A stretch of DNA of 6,546 nucleotides from Caulobacter sp. CCH9-E1 (GTDB lineage: Bacteria; Pseudomonadota; Alphaproteobacteria; Caulobacterales; Caulobacteraceae): contig NZ_LSJA01000138.1 in NCBI RefSeq assembly GCF_001556515.1, positions 1-6,546 on the forward strand, given 5' to 3'. The notes under the pieces are model-generated. The model had not been told where the DNA came from. It searched no databases and saw only the letters and a list, made by a program, of their open reading frames with translations. Position numbers and translations under genes: made by a program. This document shows positions 5,390 through 6,546 of this stretch, piece by piece; the first letter of the stretch is position 1; each line of letters opens with the position of its first letter.

Positions 5390-5690
5390 AAGGCGGGCGA
5401 GGGGCGGCGATCGCGGTCCATGCGGCCTTTTCTGACGATGGTCGCGAAACGGGTGAGGATTTTCGGCGACGATTTGCGAATGCTTGGCCTTTTCTGTCCG
5501 CAAGAACCTTGCGCGCAATCGTTTCACGTGCGAACCCAGCAAAAGCTGACGCTTCACAATCTGTGGAGGTCGGCGGGCATGCTCGGAAGCGATTCTGAGG
5601 GGCGGTCTTGTGGAGCTTTCCCTTGAAAAATCAGGGGGGCGAAACCTGCCGAGTGTGTCTTCGCCGACACTTTCCCGTGGCGTTCGCCTT
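5390..5690. other. Non-coding stretch between methyltransferase and OmpA-family genes
   Basis: I find no convincing gene here. It holds an 11-bp direct repeat GGCCTTTTCTG (5424-5434 and 5486-5496), a 6-bp hairpin CGCAAG/CTTGCG (5499-5513) without a T-run, a parS-like half-site (5520-5535), and a hairpin CCCTTGA/TCAGGGG with an AAAA loop (5620-5637). A 15-codon ORF at 5579-5626 has GGAGG nine nt upstream but shows no other support. Short plus-strand open frames across it do not look like proteins. It is longer than needed for one promoter, so an unannotated small RNA or leader is possible but not demonstrated. Confidence 0.6.
5520..5535. other. parS-like half-site
   Basis: The stretch beginning CGTTTCACGTG matches seven of eight bases of the left half of the ParB-binding consensus TGTTTCACGTGAAACA. 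The right half (GTGCGAAC) is poor, with four of eight matching. The intact CACGTG core and GTTTCAC half are notable, but the site would at best be a degenerate or partial parS. Confidence 0.25.
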
Positions 5691-5698
5691 GGTATAAC
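5671..5698 (+). promoter_or_regulatory. Probable promoter of the OmpA-family gene
   Basis: GGTATAAC at 5691-5698 matches seven of eight positions of the Caulobacter -10 consensus GCTANAWC. The best -35 at a suitable distance is TTTCCCG (5671-5677, four of seven to TTGACGS). Transcription would begin close to 5704-5706, leaving a leader of about 48 nt. The good -10 and its position make this the likeliest promoter for the porin gene. Confidence 0.5.
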
Positions 5699-5703
5699 AG
5701 CGT

Positions 5704-5725
5704 CAGGCTCGGGTTACCGAGCCTG
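5704..5725 (+). promoter_or_regulatory. 5' leader hairpin of the OmpA-family mRNA
   Basis: CAGGCTCGG (5704-5712) and CCGAGCCTG (5717-5725) form a perfect 9-bp stem with a GTTA loop. It would sit at the very 5' end of the predicted transcript, 12 nt before the Shine-Dalgarno GAGGG (5738-5742), which remains single-stranded. No T-run follows, so it is not a terminator. In E. coli a 5'-terminal stem-loop stabilises ompA mRNA; a similar role here is inferred. Confidence 0.55.
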
Positions 5726-5752
5726 GGCAGGGCAATAGAGGGCTCTTCAAAA

Positions 5753-6546
5753 ATGAAACTCAACCTCCTGGCGGGAGCCGCTCTGGCCGCGGTGTTCGCC
5801 GCGTCGGGCGTTTCGGCCCAAGAGACCGGCTGGTACGGCGCGGTCGATCTTGGCTATCACTGGCCGCAATCGCTGAAGACCGAGTCGGACGCGCCCGTCG
5901 TCGACGGCGTCCCCGCCCACTGGGCTTGGAAGTCGGACAGCGACTGGACCGGCTTCGTCCGTCTGGGCTACCAATTCAACCCGCACTGGCGCGCTGAAGT
6001 CGAAGGCGGCTACCGTCCGGGCGACCTGAAGGGCGTTCGCGGCCCTGGCGTCCGCGTCCCGACTGGCCTCTGCACGCCCGGCGTGACCCGCACCCTGACC
6101 GCCCCGACCTGCGGCGCTCCGGAAGGTTCGATCGACTCCTGGACCCTGATGGCGAACGTCCTCTACGACTTCGCGCCGGGCGCCTGGTTCAACCCGTTCG
6201 TCGGCGCTGGCGTCGGCATCAACCGTCTCGACGTCAAGACCCTGGGTCAGTTCAGCAACGTCGGCGTCGTCTCCGCGTCGAACGCCGCCGTCCAGAACCT
6301 GACGGTGGACGATGACGATCTGGCCGTCGCTTGGCAGGCCATCGCCGGCACCTCGATCAAGGCGACCGACAAGCTGAAGATCGACTTCACCTACCGCTAC
6401 CTCACCGGCTCTGACCATACGTGGCAGTCGTCGGGTTCGGGCGTGGTGCAGCCGGGCGCCTTCACTGGTCAATACAAGGACCAGTCGGTGACCGTGGGTC
6501 TGCGCTACTCGTTCGCGTCGCCGCCTCCGCCGCCGCCGCAGTACGA
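5753..6546 (+). CDS. OmpA-family outer-membrane beta-barrel protein, 5' part
   Basis: The frame is open from the ATG at 5753 to the window end (264 codons plus 2 nt), so the 3' end is missing. A signal peptide spans 1-22 (MKL, hydrophobic core, cleavage after VSA before QE). The mature part alternates aromatic and small residues as in an OmpA/Omp25-like eight-strand barrel: GWYGAVDLGYHW (26-37), GFVRLGYQFNPHWRAEVEGGY (67-87, conserved positions only), LMANVLYDF (132-140), NPFVGAGVGINRL (147-159), KIDFTYRYL (209-217) and VTVGLRYSF (246-254). A proline run (257-262) starts the linker that in this family leads to a C-terminal OmpA domain binding peptidoglycan. C107 and C120 lie in a predicted surface loop and may form a disulfide. 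GAGGG sits ten nt before the start. It is probably an abundant envelope protein linking outer membrane and cell wall. Caulobacter OmpA2 is one candidate identity, which I cannot confirm. Confidence 0.9.
   Translation, partial: MKLNLLAGAALAAVFAASGVSAQETGWYGAVDLGYHWPQSLKTESDAPVVDGVPAHWAWKSDSDWTGFVRLGYQFNPHWRAEVEGGYRPGDLKGVRGPGVRVPTGLCTPGVTRTLTAPTCGAPEGSIDSWTLMANVLYDFAPGAWFNPFVGAGVGINRLDVKTLGQFSNVGVVSASNAAVQNLTVDDDDLAVAWQAIAGTSIKATDKLKIDFTYRYLTGSDHTWQSSGSGVVQPGAFTGQYKDQSVTVGLRYSFASPPPPPPQY

Noticed and set aside
5420..5626. A 68-codon plus-strand open frame in the gap after the methyltransferase gene
   Set aside because: It has no ribosome site at its first ATG, no recognisable motif and unusual composition; only its last 15 codons have a possible Shine-Dalgarno.
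5678..5692. Sigma-54-like promoter (TGGC-N7-TTGG) before the porin gene
   Set aside because: The near-invariant GC of the -12 element is GG here, and the overlapping GGTATAAC is a much better housekeeping -10.
5747..6472. A 241-codon minus-strand open frame opposite the porin gene
   Set aside because: It is the shadow of the OmpA-family frame, which has a signal peptide, barrel strands and a promoter.

Overview
The window is GC-rich, densely packed bacterial DNA. It most likely comes from a Caulobacter-type alphaproteobacterium. I base this on the codon use, on two candidate promoters that resemble the Caulobacter housekeeping consensus (TTGACGS / GCTANAWC), on a foldback intergenic repeat of a kind I recall from alphaproteobacteria, and on an OmpA-family porin with a proline-rich linker. 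The genus is inferred from memory, with no database search.

Layout. Positions 1-268 are non-coding: a nested foldback repeat (1-125, cut by the window edge), a smaller hairpin cluster, and an intrinsic terminator for the minus-strand gene that follows. Positions 269-1936 (minus) encode a YbaL-type CPA2 cation:proton antiporter that starts at a TTG. A 71-bp divergent intergenic region separates it from a small XRE-family regulator (2008-2256, plus). That regulator is followed after 24 bp by a second, KefB/KefC-type CPA2 antiporter (2281-4071, plus) starting at GTG. The two antiporters are distant relatives lying head to head around the regulator, so this block looks like a K+/pH homeostasis locus.

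The second antiporter converges, with only 3 bp between stop codons, on a MerR-family regulator (4075-4485, minus). Between that regulator and a divergent class I SAM-dependent methyltransferase (4556-5389, plus) lies a textbook MerR-type promoter: a 19-bp spacer holding a SoxR-like dyad. The regulator has a SoxR-like recognition helix but lacks the SoxR iron-sulfur cysteine cluster. It therefore probably activates the methyltransferase gene in response to another signal.

Positions 5390-5752 are non-coding and hold a parS-like half-site, short hairpins, and the promoter and hairpin-bearing 5' leader of the last gene. That gene is the 5' part of an OmpA-family outer-membrane protein (5753 to the window end, plus). 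It has a signal peptide, a beta-barrel and the start of a proline-rich linker; any peptidoglycan-binding domain lies outside the window.

I see no mobile element, CRISPR array, tRNA or rRNA. The most unusual items are the MerR/SoxR-box/methyltransferase module, the divergent antiporter pair around an XRE regulator, a charge-reversing change in the Kef regulatory loop, and the structure-conserving foldback repeat.
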